From: Spirochaetales bacterium
GTDB taxonomy: Bacteria > Spirochaetota > Spirochaetia > Treponematales > Treponemataceae
Assembly (NCBI GenBank): GCA_003252395.1
Contig: QKEL01000013.1
Location: 61,698-125,697, forward strand
Direction: 5' to 3'
DNA length: 64,000 bases
A program made the translations under genes and the position numbers. The notes beneath the pieces were generated by a model, which was not told the origin of the DNA, did not search any database, and saw only the letters and a list, made by a program, of their open reading frames with translations. This document shows positions 1-7,916 of this stretch, in pieces (position 1 is the stretch's first letter; each line of letters opens with the position of its first letter).

Positions 1-316
1 AGGGCGCCCCGACCATGTTGAATTTGGGAACGTACTTCGCGAGGGCGGGCTCGGTGGGGATGACGAGGTCCAGGGCGCCGAGGGTGGTCTGCTCGACCAT
101 TTCCTGCGAGCTGCCGAGCTTGCTGTTCGGGTAGATCGCGATTTTGACGGCGCCTCCCGTGCGGGTTTCCACCGCCGCGGCGAAGGCCATTGCCGCGACG
201 TGCGCCGGGTGCGATTCGACCAGGTAATGGCCGAACTTCAGCTCCACGCTTTTGTCTGCCGCGAACGCGAGGGTCGCGGCCAGGCTAAGCGCCGCAACGG
301 ACAGAACTTTCTTCAT
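1..316 (-). CDS. dctP: TRAP transporter solute-binding protein, DctP family (N-terminal part)
   Basis: Only the first 105 or so codons are inside the window; the rest lies beyond base 1. The reading starts MKKVLSVAALSLAATLAFA, a typical signal peptide, and continues with FGHYLVESHPAHVAAMAFA and LGSSQEMVEQTTLGALDLV, hallmarks of DctP-type periplasmic receptors that feed organic or sugar acids to a DctQM membrane pair. AGGAGC lies 7 nt before the ATG. A degenerate copy of the 15-bp operator seen at the uronate genes lies at the predicted transcription start, so the substrate may be a uronate or related keto-acid; this is an inference. The DctQ and DctM genes are not visible. Confidence 0.85.
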   Translation of the reverse strand, partial: MKKVLSVAALSLAATLAFAADKSVELKFGHYLVESHPAHVAAMAFAAAVETRTGGAVKIAIYPNSKLGSSQEMVEQTTLGALDLVIPTEPALAKYVPKFNMVGAP

Positions 317-405
317 AAAAAGCTCCTCAGGGATAAACATTCACGGGCTCCGTTAACGCGGCGCCCGGATCCTGTTCGATTCCGTTGGCCTGACCTGTTG
401 AAAAA

Positions 406-461
406 TGGAATCAAGTTCCAGTTTCATGATCAGTATAGAACTCCCTTCCAGTAAATCACAA
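406..461 (-). promoter_or_regulatory. dctP promoter with a KdgR-like palindrome at the start site
   Basis: On the minus strand TTGTGA (461-456), an 18-nt spacer and TATACT (437-432) form a sigma-70 promoter. The palindrome TGGAATCAAGTTCCA (406-420) lies just downstream of the predicted start. It is a weaker match to the TGAAAC-N3-GTTTCA element found at the eda, kduD and BASS promoters. Binding by the IclR protein of this window is inferred. Confidence 0.5.
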
Positions 462-480
462 GTAAATTTCCGGAAATAGT

Positions 481-521
481 TAAAAAAAAGAGGGGCGGAC
501 CGGATGAAACCGGTCCGCCCC
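481..521 (-). terminator. Rho-independent terminator of the small basic protein gene
   Basis: A perfect 12-bp stem (492-503 with 510-521, loop ATGAAA) is followed on the minus strand by a run of eight T (489-482). It lies downstream of the 35-residue gene and upstream of the dctP promoter, so it separates the two. Confidence 0.85.
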
Positions 522-567
522 GATGGCGGTCGTACGCCAGGCGATATCCGTTCGCGCTAGGGCCGGA

Positions 568-675
568 TCACTCCTTAGCTATTTTCTTGTCGTGCTTGAG
601 CTGTCTCTTCTCTTTCAGGCTGTGCTGGGGTTTTTTCTTGGCTTCCGCCTGTCCTTTGTCTTTTCCCTTCGGCAT
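568..675 (-). CDS. 35-residue lysine-rich small protein
   Basis: The reading starts MPKGKDKGQAEAKKKPQHS and ends with KHDKKIAKE. A strong ribosome-binding site (GAGGAGG) lies 8 nt before the ATG and a clean terminator follows the stop, which supports a real gene. About 40 % of residues are Lys, Arg or His and there is no hydrophobic segment, so a soluble, probably nucleic-acid- or ribosome-associated protein is likely, but that is a guess. An inverted repeat (716-731) lies in the presumed 5' leader. The longer reading upstream of this ATG has no independent support and is not used. Confidence 0.6.
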   Translation of the reverse strand: MPKGKDKGQAEAKKKPQHSLKEKRQLKHDKKIAKE

Positions 676-906
676 GCTAAACCTCCTCAGGTCGTAATGA
701 ACGGCGACCGTATTCCCGGCAGCGTTGCCGGACCGGCTAACCGTCTCGATACATAGAGTGTAACGCCGGAACCGTTTCTTTTCCAGTACATTGCGTCGCG
801 TTTTCTTTGGAAAGGATGGGCCCGGGAAGGGAAACCTTTTTTGAAAAGGTTGCCCCTCCCGGATGCCGTATTCCCCGGGACCTCCCCTTGCCAATTCGCG
901 GCGAAA

Positions 907-988
907 GGGGTACGATGAACCCAATTCTGGCGCATTAAGGTGGATTCAACCACCGGGAAGCTCCCGCTCTCGGCCGCGCGCCTGGGCC
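907..988 (+). ncRNA. Probable ZTP (pfl) riboswitch upstream of glyA
   Basis: The leader contains a short hairpin, GGTGG-ATTCAA-CCACC (939-954), followed by GGGAAGC and then GCGCCTGGGC (978-987). This order of hairpin, GGGAGC-like segment and CGCCTGGGC recalls the 3' domain of the pfl/ZTP aptamer, and CTGGCG at 927-932 fits the 5' domain. ZTP riboswitches are known upstream of glyA and other one-carbon genes, where they respond to the purine intermediate ZMP/ZTP under folate stress. The match is from memory of the consensus, not from a covariance search. No terminator stem was resolved, so control may act on translation. Confidence 0.6.
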
Positions 989-1027
989 GTTATGTCGCGG
1001 AAAATCTGACGAAAGGGAGAATCAATC

Positions 1028-2533
1028 ATGACAAAGTCACCCCTCGCACAGTATCTGTCGGAAACCCCGGCAGACAAGGTAAACGCCGCCTTCGTGTCCT
1101 ATATCGCGAACCTGCAGCAGGTCGCCGAGATAGGCCCCGAGATCGCGGCCTCGGTGGTGAAGGAGCTGGAAGCCCAGCGCACCCACCTGAAGCTCATCGC
1201 GAGCGAGAACTACTGTTCGCTCAATACCCAGGCGGCGATGGGCAACCTCCTGACCGACAAGTACGCGGAAGGCTTTCCCGCCCACCGCTACTACGGCGGC
1301 TGCGAGAATATCGACGATATCGAAACCGTCGCGGCGGAAGAGGCGAAGGCCCTTTTCGGCGCCGAACACGCCTACGTGCAGCCCCATTCGGGCGCCGACG
1401 CGAACATGGTCGCCTACTGGGCGATCCTTTCCGCCAAGATCGAGGCCCCGGTGCTCGAGAAGCTCGGCGAGACCAACCTTTCCAACCTTACGACTGAGCA
1501 GTGGGCCGACCTGAGAACGAAGCTCGGCAACCAGAAGCTCCTCGGCCTCGACTACTACTCCGGCGGTCACCTGACCCACGGCTACCGCCAGAACGTTTCC
1601 GCCCGCATGTTCGAGGCCCATTCCTACACGGTTTCCAAGGAGACCGGCCTTCTGGACTACGACGCGATCGAGAAGCAGGCGATGGAACTGAAGCCCCTGA
1701 TCCTCCTGACCGGCTATTCCGCCTATCCGCGGGCCATCAACTTCCGCCGCTTCAAGGAAATCGCCGACAAGTGCGGCGCCGTCCTGATGGTGGACATGGC
1801 CCACTTCGCCGGATTGGTCGCGGGCAAGGTGTTCACCGGCGACGAAGACCCGGTCAAATGGGCCGACGTGGTGACTACGACGACCCACAAGACCCTCCGC
1901 GGGCCCCGCGGCGCGCTCGTGCTCTGCAAGGCCCCCTTCGCCGATTACGTGAACAAGGGATGCCCGCTCGTGCTCGGCGGTCCGCTCCCGCACATGATGG
2001 CCGCCAAGGCGATCGCCTTCAAGGAAGCGCGCACCCCCGCCTACCAGGCCTACGCGAAGAAGGTGCAGTCAAACGCCCGCGCCCTCGCGGCCGAACTCGT
2101 GAGGCTCGGCATGACGCTCCAGACCGGCGGGACCGACAACCACCTCATGCTCATCAACGTGTCCGGCTTCGGCCTGACCGGGCGCCAGGCGGAAGCCGCC
2201 ATGACCGCCTGCGGCGTTACCCTCAACCGGAACAGCCTTCCCTTCGACCCGAACGGCGCCTGGTGGACGAGCGGTCTCCGCATCGGAACCCCCGCGACGA
2301 CCACCCTCGGCATGGGCGAGAACGAAATGAAGGAAATCGCCCGCATCATCAAGCTCGTGCTCGACAATTCCAAGCCCGGCCTTACCGACAAGGGTACGCC
2401 GAGCAAGGGCAAGGTCGAGGTGGACCCGAAAGCCCAAAAGGAAGCCCAGGCCGCGGTAGACGCCCTTCTCGGGAAGTTCGTGCTTTATCCCGAGCTCGAC
2501 CTCGCGTTCCTGAAAAAGGCCTTCGCGGGCTGA
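1028..2533 (+). CDS. glyA: Serine hydroxymethyltransferase
   Basis: PLP enzyme that interconverts serine plus tetrahydrofolate with glycine plus methylene-tetrahydrofolate in the cytosol. The PLP lysine is in TTTTHKTLRGPRG, with LIASENYCS near the N-terminus and GTPATTTLGM near the C-terminus. At 501 residues it is longer than the usual 415-430; extra sequence follows VAYWAIL (about 55 residues) and lies at both ends, as in treponemal GlyA proteins. AAAGGGAG precedes the ATG. A probable ZTP riboswitch lies upstream and a terminator downstream, so it is a single-gene unit. Confidence 0.95.
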   Translation: MTKSPLAQYLSETPADKVNAAFVSYIANLQQVAEIGPEIAASVVKELEAQRTHLKLIASENYCSLNTQAAMGNLLTDKYAEGFPAHRYYGGCENIDDIETVAAEEAKALFGAEHAYVQPHSGADANMVAYWAILSAKIEAPVLEKLGETNLSNLTTEQWADLRTKLGNQKLLGLDYYSGGHLTHGYRQNVSARMFEAHSYTVSKETGLLDYDAIEKQAMELKPLILLTGYSAYPRAINFRRFKEIADKCGAVLMVDMAHFAGLVAGKVFTGDEDPVKWADVVTTTTHKTLRGPRGALVLCKAPFADYVNKGCPLVLGGPLPHMMAAKAIAFKEARTPAYQAYAKKVQSNARALAAELVRLGMTLQTGGTDNHLMLINVSGFGLTGRQAEAAMTACGVTLNRNSLPFDPNGAWWTSGLRIGTPATTTLGMGENEMKEIARIIKLVLDNSKPGLTDKGTPSKGKVEVDPKAQKEAQAAVDALLGKFVLYPELDLAFLKKAFAG

Positions 2534-2573
2534 CGCTTCCGCCGTAGTCCCGTTTACTCTCGCGCGCGATACG

Positions 2574-2606
2574 GACGGTCTCCCGTTGGGGGGCCGTCTT
2601 TTTTTT
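2574..2606 (+). terminator. glyA terminator
   Basis: The inverted repeat GACGGTCTCCC / GGGGGGCCGTC (with G-T pairs) is followed by eight T. It lies 40 nt after the glyA stop. Confidence 0.85.
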
Positions 2607-2652
2607 GCGAAGCCTCTCGCCAGCATTATCCGCCGATTTGCGTTTTTTTTCC

Positions 2653-2681
2653 TTGTTTTCCCATTTTCCCCGAGATATACT
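2653..2681 (+). promoter_or_regulatory. Promoter of the TRL-like lipoprotein gene
   Basis: TTGTTT (2653-2658), a 17-nt spacer and TATACT (2676-2681), then a short leader with AGGAGG before the ATG at 2715. This is a leadered promoter, unlike many others in the window. Confidence 0.6.
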
Positions 2682-2714
2682 CTTTTTCATTACATATTCC
2701 ATAGGAGGAATTTA

Positions 2715-3002
2715 ATGAAACGCATCGCTACTCTTCTCGTTCTCGCAGGGCTTTCTCTCGCCGTTATGGGTTGCACCACCGTGTCTCCCATGGGCGCGAC
2801 CAGCAATCCCGTCGGTTCCAAGGTCGGTGAATCCACCGCTAGCTTTCTGTTCGGCTATCTTCCCACTTCCATGAATCAGGATTATAGCATCGCTACCGCG
2901 GCCGCCAACGGTGGAATCAGCAAGATTTCCACCTACGACCTGAAGGTGACGAACTATCTCGGATTCTTCGCTACCGTAACCACCACGGTTACCGGCGAGT
3001 AA
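2715..3002 (+). CDS. TRL-like small lipoprotein
   Basis: A 95-residue secreted protein. The signal peptide ends in a lipobox (LAVMGCTT), so Cys21 should be lipidated. The body (YSIATAAANGGISKISTYD, then YLGFFATVTTTVTG) matches the TRL-like family, short lipoproteins of unknown function in spirochaetes and proteobacteria. AGGAGG lies 7 nt before the ATG. A promoter and terminator flank it, so it is transcribed alone. The function is not known. Confidence 0.75.
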   Translation: MKRIATLLVLAGLSLAVMGCTTVSPMGATSNPVGSKVGESTASFLFGYLPTSMNQDYSIATAAANGGISKISTYDLKVTNYLGFFATVTTTVTGE

Positions 3003-3019
3003 TCCCGGACGGAACGCAA

Positions 3020-3052
3020 GGAGAGGACGATCTCGTCTTCTCCTTTTTTTTT
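3020..3052 (+). terminator. Terminator of the TRL-like gene
   Basis: An 11-bp stem, GGAGAGGACGA / TCGTCTTCTCC (one G-T pair), is followed by a run of nine T. Confidence 0.85.
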
Positions 3053-3062
3053 AAAGGAACCT

Positions 3063-3575
3063 ATGAGAAGGCAAACGAGATTTTCCATAATGGCGTGCGG
3101 CCTCGCGTTGGCCTGCGCGGTATGTTTCTCCTGCGCGAGTCAACCGAAAGTCCGCACGTTCGTCGCGGACGATGGCGTTCAGCAGTTTTTCGTGCGCCCC
3201 GTGAGCGTGCGATTCGGGTCCGCGACGGTCGATTTTGATTGCCTGATCCGGACGAAAGAAGGCGCGATAATCGATCCGGTCACGGTAAATTATTCCGTAA
3301 CGGATAAAAGGAACGAATTGAGCGCGGCTCCCGTTCTTCAATTCAATATCGCCTCGGGGACGTTTCCCGTCGACTCCCGAAAGGTTATCTATACCAGTAT
3401 CGAAAACAACATGACGCGGTACAGCTCAACGGTAGATCCCGCGTCATTCACGGATATTATCCGCGAATCCGAATCCCTCACCCTTACCCTTCTCGATGGC
3501 GCACAGGCCGTAGGGACGGTCTCGTCGAACGAGGTTTCCGGAAGATTCGCATTACTTAAAAAGGTGATAAAGTGA
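3063..3575 (+). CDS. Putative lipoprotein, unknown function
   Basis: 170 residues. The N-terminal signal peptide ends with VCFSCAS, a lipobox, so the protein is probably anchored in a membrane facing the periplasm or surface. The mature part is mostly predicted beta-rich (VSVRFGSATVDFDCLI, LTLTLLDGAQAVGTV) with no recognised domain. AAAGGAAC precedes the ATG. It overlaps the next lipoprotein gene by 4 nt (GTGA), so the two are probably co-translated. No family was recognised. Confidence 0.65.
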   Translation: MRRQTRFSIMACGLALACAVCFSCASQPKVRTFVADDGVQQFFVRPVSVRFGSATVDFDCLIRTKEGAIIDPVTVNYSVTDKRNELSAAPVLQFNIASGTFPVDSRKVIYTSIENNMTRYSSTVDPASFTDIIRESESLTLTLLDGAQAVGTVSSNEVSGRFALLKKVIK

Positions 3576-4120
3576 CGATTAAACGCGATTTTTGGCTTCT
3601 TCTCTCCGCCCTTCTTACCCTTATCGGTTCGGTACTCGTTCTCTCCTGTTCCCAACCGCCCCGGGAAACCGTCGGTTCGTACCGGTACGACGTTCCCGAT
3701 CCCGAACTATGGATGCCGGTCCCCGCGCAGGTGGACGATTCCATCAATTTCACCTCCGATGAATTCGCGGAGGTCGAATACCTGCAGCGGTACAATTACG
3801 TTCCCGGCGGCGCGGCGATATTGGTGGCGTCCGTTACGTTGCCGCAAAACGAACCGAAGGAAAGCCTTACGTCGTATCTGGAAGGCTATGCCGCCCGTTG
3901 GGACAAGAAAAACGTGACTATGCAGAATTTTCAGAAGGGCAATTTTTACATCAATCAGGTTATCGTCGATACGGGCGAATTCTATATCATCAAAGAGGCG
4001 GTGTTCTATCGGTATTGGAACGAAGGCTTCGTGATCGATATCGTTACCGTGAAGGCTCACGTAAAGGCGATGGACGACACCGTATCGTCTATCTTGAAGT
4101 CAGTCCGGGTTCGTCAATAG
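3572..4120 (+). CDS. Putative lipoprotein, unknown function
   Basis: 182 residues from a GTG that overlaps the stop of the preceding gene (GTGA). The signal peptide ends LVLSCS, a lipobox. The mature domain carries PDPELWMPVPAQVDDSINF and ends in a helix (MDDTVSSILKSVRVRQ). Its pattern, a compact alpha/beta domain ending with an SSI.. helix, is reminiscent of short periplasmic proteins that test a short-chain substrate or stress, but I do not recognise the family. It is likely a functional partner of the upstream lipoprotein. Confidence 0.65.
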   Translation: MTIKRDFWLLLSALLTLIGSVLVLSCSQPPRETVGSYRYDVPDPELWMPVPAQVDDSINFTSDEFAEVEYLQRYNYVPGGAAILVASVTLPQNEPKESLTSYLEGYAARWDKKNVTMQNFQKGNFYINQVIVDTGEFYIIKEAVFYRYWNEGFVIDIVTVKAHVKAMDDTVSSILKSVRVRQ

Positions 4121-4152
4121 CCCTATTGCCCCCGTAATCCCCGCGTATGGTG

Positions 4153-4165
4153 TATACTGGCCGCA
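4153..4165 (+). promoter_or_regulatory. -10 box of a leaderless start
   Basis: TATACT (4153-4158) ends 6 nt before the ATG at 4165 and there is no Shine-Dalgarno sequence. A normal start 7 nt past the -10 box would fall on the A of the ATG. The -35 element is not clear (TTGCCC at 4126 is too far). Confidence 0.5.
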
Positions 4166-4875
4166 TGAAGCGTAACTCCAGCATCGTTATCTCCTACATG
4201 CAGCTCCGCGCCCTAATCGGGTTCTTGGGAATTCTCCTGCCGTTCCTGTGCTTTTTTTGGGATTGCGCCTTCAACGGCGGTAGCGTGCCCGATTCCATTA
4301 GCCTGCATTATTACCTGAATTTCCGCGACATCTTCGTGGGCATTCTCGTGACCGTCTCTTTTTTCCTGATTACCTACCGGGGCTATACCCTTCTCGACGA
4401 CGTGACTACCTGGGCTATCGGCCTTTCCGGGCTCGCGACCGCGCTGTTTCCCTGCGAGAATCCCGGTTGGACCGAGAAGGTAAGCGTTTTTATGCTCGAT
4501 AACGCGGTTACGAACGCGGTTCACTTGAGCGCCGCCGGAACATTTTTTACCCTTTTGGCCTTCAACTCCCTGTTCCTTTTCACCCGGTCGAAAACGGCCG
4601 TCGTGAAGGGGAGCCGGAAATATTGGCGTAATATCGTGTACCGAATTTGCGGGGCGGTGATCCTCGTCCCGCTTGTCGCCATGGCCCTGGTTACGGTGTT
4701 CACCTCCGCAGAATTCCGTCAGCATACGAAGATCATCCTGATTCTCGAGACGATCATGCTCGTTTCCTTCGGCGTTTCCTGGCTGGTGAAAGGCGGCGCG
4801 ATCATGGGGGACCGGAACGAAAGGGCCGAGGCTCGGCGCAAGGCCCGTCGCGCGGCGCGGCGCGAAGCGCCATGA
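4165..4875 (+). CDS. Multi-pass membrane protein
   Basis: 236 residues with about six predicted membrane helices: ALIGFLGILLPFLCFF, IFVGILVTVSFFLITY, WAIGLSGLATALF, FFTLLAFNSLFLF, CGAVILVPLVAMALV and IILILETIMLVSFGVSWLV. The segment PDSISLHYYLNFRDIFVG resembles DUF998-like or frag-type membrane proteins, whose function is unknown. The tail is strongly basic (RAEARRKARRAARREAP). The ATG at 4165 is chosen because a -10 box lies 6 nt upstream; the in-frame ATG at 4147 precedes that promoter. The stop overlaps the next start (ATGA). Confidence 0.7.
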   Translation: MKRNSSIVISYMQLRALIGFLGILLPFLCFFWDCAFNGGSVPDSISLHYYLNFRDIFVGILVTVSFFLITYRGYTLLDDVTTWAIGLSGLATALFPCENPGWTEKVSVFMLDNAVTNAVHLSAAGTFFTLLAFNSLFLFTRSKTAVVKGSRKYWRNIVYRICGAVILVPLVAMALVTVFTSAEFRQHTKIILILETIMLVSFGVSWLVKGGAIMGDRNERAEARRKARRAARREAP

Positions 4876-5255
4876 AATCGCGGGAGGTTCCCATCGATTC
4901 CCTGCGCGTTACCCAGCTTTTCTTAAGCCGCGATAAAATTCGCGGGGTTGAATCGTGGCTCAGGGGGAAGGAGCAGCTCCACATTCCCGTGTTGCGGGTG
5001 GGCGGCGAGCTCTTTTGCCTGGACGGGCACACGCGGCTCTTCGTCGCGAGAAGGATGGGAATCGAGACCTGTTACGTGTTTGAATACCCCGATTCGCTCG
5101 CGCTGGCCGGTTTTTACGGCCTTTTTATCCGGTGGTGCGACCGCGAACGGGTCTTGCGGGTGTCAGATCTGCGCCGGAGAACCGTTTCGGCGGAACGTTA
5201 CCGGAAGAACTGGGAGCTTCCCTGCCGGCTGATCCGCGAGGGTTTTCCCGCGTAA
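4872..5255 (+). CDS. ParB-like nuclease-fold small protein
   Basis: 127 residues. The sequence IDSLRVTQLFLSRDKI, LDGHTRLFVARRMG and FIRWCDRERVLRVSDL matches a family of stand-alone ParB/sulfiredoxin-like proteins common in Firmicutes and spirochaetes, sometimes labelled as acetyltransferases. The DGHTR motif corresponds to the nucleotide-binding GxxR box of the ParB N-terminal fold. There is no helix-turn-helix, so it is unlikely to segregate DNA. It starts at the ATGA overlap with the membrane protein gene. Its role is unknown. Confidence 0.6.
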   Translation: MKSREVPIDSLRVTQLFLSRDKIRGVESWLRGKEQLHIPVLRVGGELFCLDGHTRLFVARRMGIETCYVFEYPDSLALAGFYGLFIRWCDRERVLRVSDLRRRTVSAERYRKNWELPCRLIREGFPA

Positions 5256-5299
5256 CCAAACGGTTCCGGCAGAACGCGGCCCTTCGCGGGCCCGTTCCG

Positions 5300-5878
5300 T
5301 TATCCGAACCGGTGGGGAGGGGTAACGACCCACAGCGCCTTGAAGACGCTCTCGCCGGTATTGAGCACGGTATGGGGCGCCGTGGCCGAAAAGGATATGC
5401 TGTCGCCCTTTTTCAGGTGGTAAATCTTGGTCTCGTAGTGAAGCTCGCATTCGCCCTCGGTGACGATTCCGAACTCCCGCCCTAAATGGCCGTAGGAGCC
5501 GCGCTGGGTTTCGAGCCCCGCGGGTATCGTGATGTAGTAGGACTCGATGGCATGGGCGCCGTCGCCCTCTACGGGTCGGGCCACTTCCTCGTAGACTATG
5601 CCGTTTTCCTTGACGTGGCGCCGCTCTTCGGCCTGTATTACCCGTACGGGCCGTTCTCTCCGATACTCCTCGAACAGGTATTCTAGGTCAATCTCGAGCG
5701 CGTCGGCCAGGGAGAGGAGGGTGTCGATGGCCGGGGAAACCCGGTTCCGCTCGATCTGGGAAACCAGGCTCTCGCTCACTCCCGCCGCCTGGGCTACCAC
5801 TTTCAGGGTGTATCCCTTTCGTTCCCGGACGGTTCTCAGTTTTTCGCCGAAGCGAAAGGGCGTGTTTTTAGTTGGCAT
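5300..5878 (-). CDS. XRE-cupin transcriptional regulator
   Basis: 192 residues. An XRE helix-turn-helix fills residues 8-65 (LKVVAQAAGVSESLVSQIER) and a small cupin domain follows (residues 105-185, LGREFGIVTEGECELHYE, HTVLNTGE). This is the PuuR/SutR-type layout in which the cupin binds a small molecule and tunes repression. The gene starts inside the last codons of the upstream gene (11-nt overlap, GGGAGC before the ATG), so the two form an operon. It converges with the ParB-like gene. The ligand is not predictable. Confidence 0.85.
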   Translation of the reverse strand: MPTKNTPFRFGEKLRTVRERKGYTLKVVAQAAGVSESLVSQIERNRVSPAIDTLLSLADALEIDLEYLFEEYRRERPVRVIQAEERRHVKENGIVYEEVARPVEGDGAHAIESYYITIPAGLETQRGSYGHLGREFGIVTEGECELHYETKIYHLKKGDSISFSATAPHTVLNTGESVFKALWVVTPPHRFG

Positions 5879-6923
5879 GTTTTTGTTGCTCCCGCTTTTT
5901 CTCGAAGAGAAATTGAATGTAATGGTCTTCGAGGGTCTTTTTGGGGCCTGGCGCCGCGAGCCGTTTGCGGGCGTTGGCGTTTAGCCGGCGCTGCGTGTAG
6001 GCGCGGTAGAAAATACGCGGATCCTCGTTGGAAAGCGTCGCCTTGTGGCCCACGATTTTCGGGACCTCGTCGCGGCCTATGGCGTTGAGGCCCCGGGTTT
6101 TCAGTTCCTTTCGTATCAGGCTTATGTCTTCGAACGACAGTCCAAAAAGGAATTCCTCCATGGCCGAAGCCACGTCCTGGTCACCGAGCCTGTTGGATAT
6201 AAAGCGCTGCCAGTTTTCGTCCAGCGCGATGGACAGGAGGAGCAGCTCGCTGGTGCCGATCATGGTCCCGAAGTTCGGGGCGATCTGGTCGCGGACGGTC
6301 CAGACCGCGTCGAGTACCGGCGCGACCCTGATCACGTTTTGGTCCAGCCGGTGCTCCCACAGTTCCGCCAGGGCCTCGGCCACGTCGCGCCGCACGGGCG
6401 GGTTCAGGTTCGGGTCGTCAAGTATCGAAAGGTAAACGTCCTCGGCCATCAGGGTGAACATAATGTTCAAGGTGGCCTGCCGCAGCTCTTGTATGTCGCC
6501 GTCGGCGAAGCAAGAATTGACCGCGACCATGGTAAGGGCCGCGAAGGCGTGGAATTTGGCCACGAGGAAGCCCTGGCCCAATATGGCCTTGGTCGGCAGG
6601 GCGAGTAACCGCTCGCCGTCGCCGATGGTGCACAGGGTATCTATAAGGGTTTCTGAGCTCCGCTGTTGCCCGGCGAGGAAGCCCCGCTCGTGCATGGAAG
6701 GATACCGGGAAATGGATACCGAAAGGCGCTCCAGGTCCATTATCCGCGTGGCGACACCGACCATGGTCTCCGGGGAATACACCCGGAGATTCTCGAAGAC
6801 ACGGTTGACCAGACTTCGCTCCGCCGGGTTGAGGACGATGATGTCCGTTGAAACCTCGTTTGTCGGTTGGCGAATCTGATCGAGCGTACTGTGTGTCTCG
6901 TTCAGAAATTGATCGATATCCAT
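5868..6923 (-). CDS. Conserved hypothetical protein
   Basis: 351 residues, mostly helical, with no signal peptide, membrane segment or motif I recognise. A glycine- and alanine-rich middle (FLVAKFHAFAALTMVAVNSCF) may pack as a helical bundle, and the tail is basic (RRLNANARKRLAAPGPKK). The ATG at 6923 is chosen because TATACT (6937-6932) lies 8 nt upstream and TAGGCA 17 nt further upstream could be the -35, giving a nearly leaderless mRNA. It overlaps the XRE-cupin gene by 11 nt and is its probable operon partner. Confidence 0.65.
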   Translation of the reverse strand: MDIDQFLNETHSTLDQIRQPTNEVSTDIIVLNPAERSLVNRVFENLRVYSPETMVGVATRIMDLERLSVSISRYPSMHERGFLAGQQRSSETLIDTLCTIGDGERLLALPTKAILGQGFLVAKFHAFAALTMVAVNSCFADGDIQELRQATLNIMFTLMAEDVYLSILDDPNLNPPVRRDVAEALAELWEHRLDQNVIRVAPVLDAVWTVRDQIAPNFGTMIGTSELLLLSIALDENWQRFISNRLGDQDVASAMEEFLFGLSFEDISLIRKELKTRGLNAIGRDEVPKIVGHKATLSNEDPRIFYRAYTQRRLNANARKRLAAPGPKKTLEDHYIQFLFEKKREQQKHAN

Positions 6924-6931
6924 ATCTCTTA

Positions 6932-6960
6932 AGTATAGATTAAAAAAAAGGGCGTGCCTA
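6932..6960 (-). promoter_or_regulatory. Promoter of the conserved hypothetical gene (near-leaderless)
   Basis: On the minus strand TAGGCA (6960-6955), a 17-nt spacer and TATACT (6937-6932) precede the ATG at 6923 by 8 nt, so the leader would be about 2 nt. Confidence 0.5.
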
Positions 6961-7066
6961 GCGGAAAATTCAAGTGCGGTAAAATCCAAAAAGAGGGCAG
7001 GACGGGGCATTGCGATACCCCCGCCGGGGCCGCACAATGGGGTTTATCGGGAACGGAAGTTAACGC

Positions 7067-7909
7067 CTACCCCGATAATCGCCTCGCCAAGGCCAGGGAA
7101 TCGGCGACCGTTTCCGGTTTCGCGTTTTCGAGCAGCACGTCGATCCCGGGTTTTCGGCTCGCCAAAAGGCGCAGGAGGAGGGGCAGGTCGAGCCCTCCCG
7201 TTCCCGCGGGAAGGGTCCCGTCTTTCTTGCCGGAGACCATGCGGAAATCCTTGAGGTGTACCGCGACGATCCGGTTCCCGAAGGCGTCCAGGGCTTCCCG
7301 GAAAAACGCGTCCTGCGCGCCCGGAATGCCGGAGAGTGGGATAAGGTTTACCGGGTCCCAAATGACCCCCAGGGCTGGGGAGGGAACGCGCCGCAGGAGT
7401 TCCGCCATGCGCGCGACGGAATGGACGGTATGCTGGTGCGCCACGGGCTCAATGCCCACGATCGCGCCGGTCCGTTCCGCGACGCGGACGAGCCGCCCCA
7501 CCGATTCGGTGAGTTCGTCAAAGGCCCGTTCCCCCGCGGTATCCGGGTGCCAGGAACAATCGGGATTGAGGGAGCCGGTCTCGGTTCCCACGACGGGGCA
7601 TCCGAAGTCGCGGGCGTAGCGCAGGTGTTCCTCGAACCGGCGGAGCGCCGCTTCCCGTTTCACTGGGTCCGGATGGATCGGGTTGATATAGCAGCCGAGG
7701 ACCGATATGGCGATATTACGGGAGGCGAAGGCGTCCCGTACCGAACGGGCGGCCCCGGGACTGAGCGTGCCCGCGTCGCCGCTGAAATCCGTGAGTGCCT
7801 TGGAGAGGGCGAGCTGTATCGACGCGGGTTTATGGGGGGCGAGGGCGTCCGCGAGAGCGCCGGCGCGGAGTCGGCCGAAATCGTGGGCCCTGAGTCCGAA
7901 TTGCAGCAT
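7067..7909 (-). CDS. Sugar phosphate isomerase/epimerase (TIM barrel)
   Basis: 280 residues of the xylose-isomerase-like / AP-endonuclease-2 TIM-barrel family. Metal-binding acids and histidines are visible in GIEPVAHQHTVHS, LGVIWDPVNLI, VAVHLKDFRM and VLLENAKPET. Such enzymes isomerise or epimerise sugars or sugar acids; the substrate is unknown, but placement next to a polygalacturonase suggests a sugar released from pectin. The ATG at 7909 is preceded at 7 nt by TACACT with TTTACT 17 nt further, so the transcript should be leaderless. It diverges from the GH28 gene with only 54 nt between starts. Confidence 0.75.
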   Translation of the reverse strand: MLQFGLRAHDFGRLRAGALADALAPHKPASIQLALSKALTDFSGDAGTLSPGAARSVRDAFASRNIAISVLGCYINPIHPDPVKREAALRRFEEHLRYARDFGCPVVGTETGSLNPDCSWHPDTAGERAFDELTESVGRLVRVAERTGAIVGIEPVAHQHTVHSVARMAELLRRVPSPALGVIWDPVNLIPLSGIPGAQDAFFREALDAFGNRIVAVHLKDFRMVSGKKDGTLPAGTGGLDLPLLLRLLASRKPGIDVLLENAKPETVADSLALARRLSG

Positions 7910-7916
7910 AAACGAC

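Noticed and set aside
492..521. The GGGGCGGACCGG palindrome as an operator
   Set aside because: It is followed by a minus-strand T-run and lies after a gene, so a terminator explains it fully.
1037..1993. Long minus-strand open frames opposite glyA
   Set aside because: They mirror glyA codon structure in GC-rich DNA and have no ribosome-binding site or family match.
5256..5299. GC-rich palindromes between the ParB-like and XRE-cupin genes
   Set aside because: No T-run on either strand and several mismatches; too weak to call a terminator.
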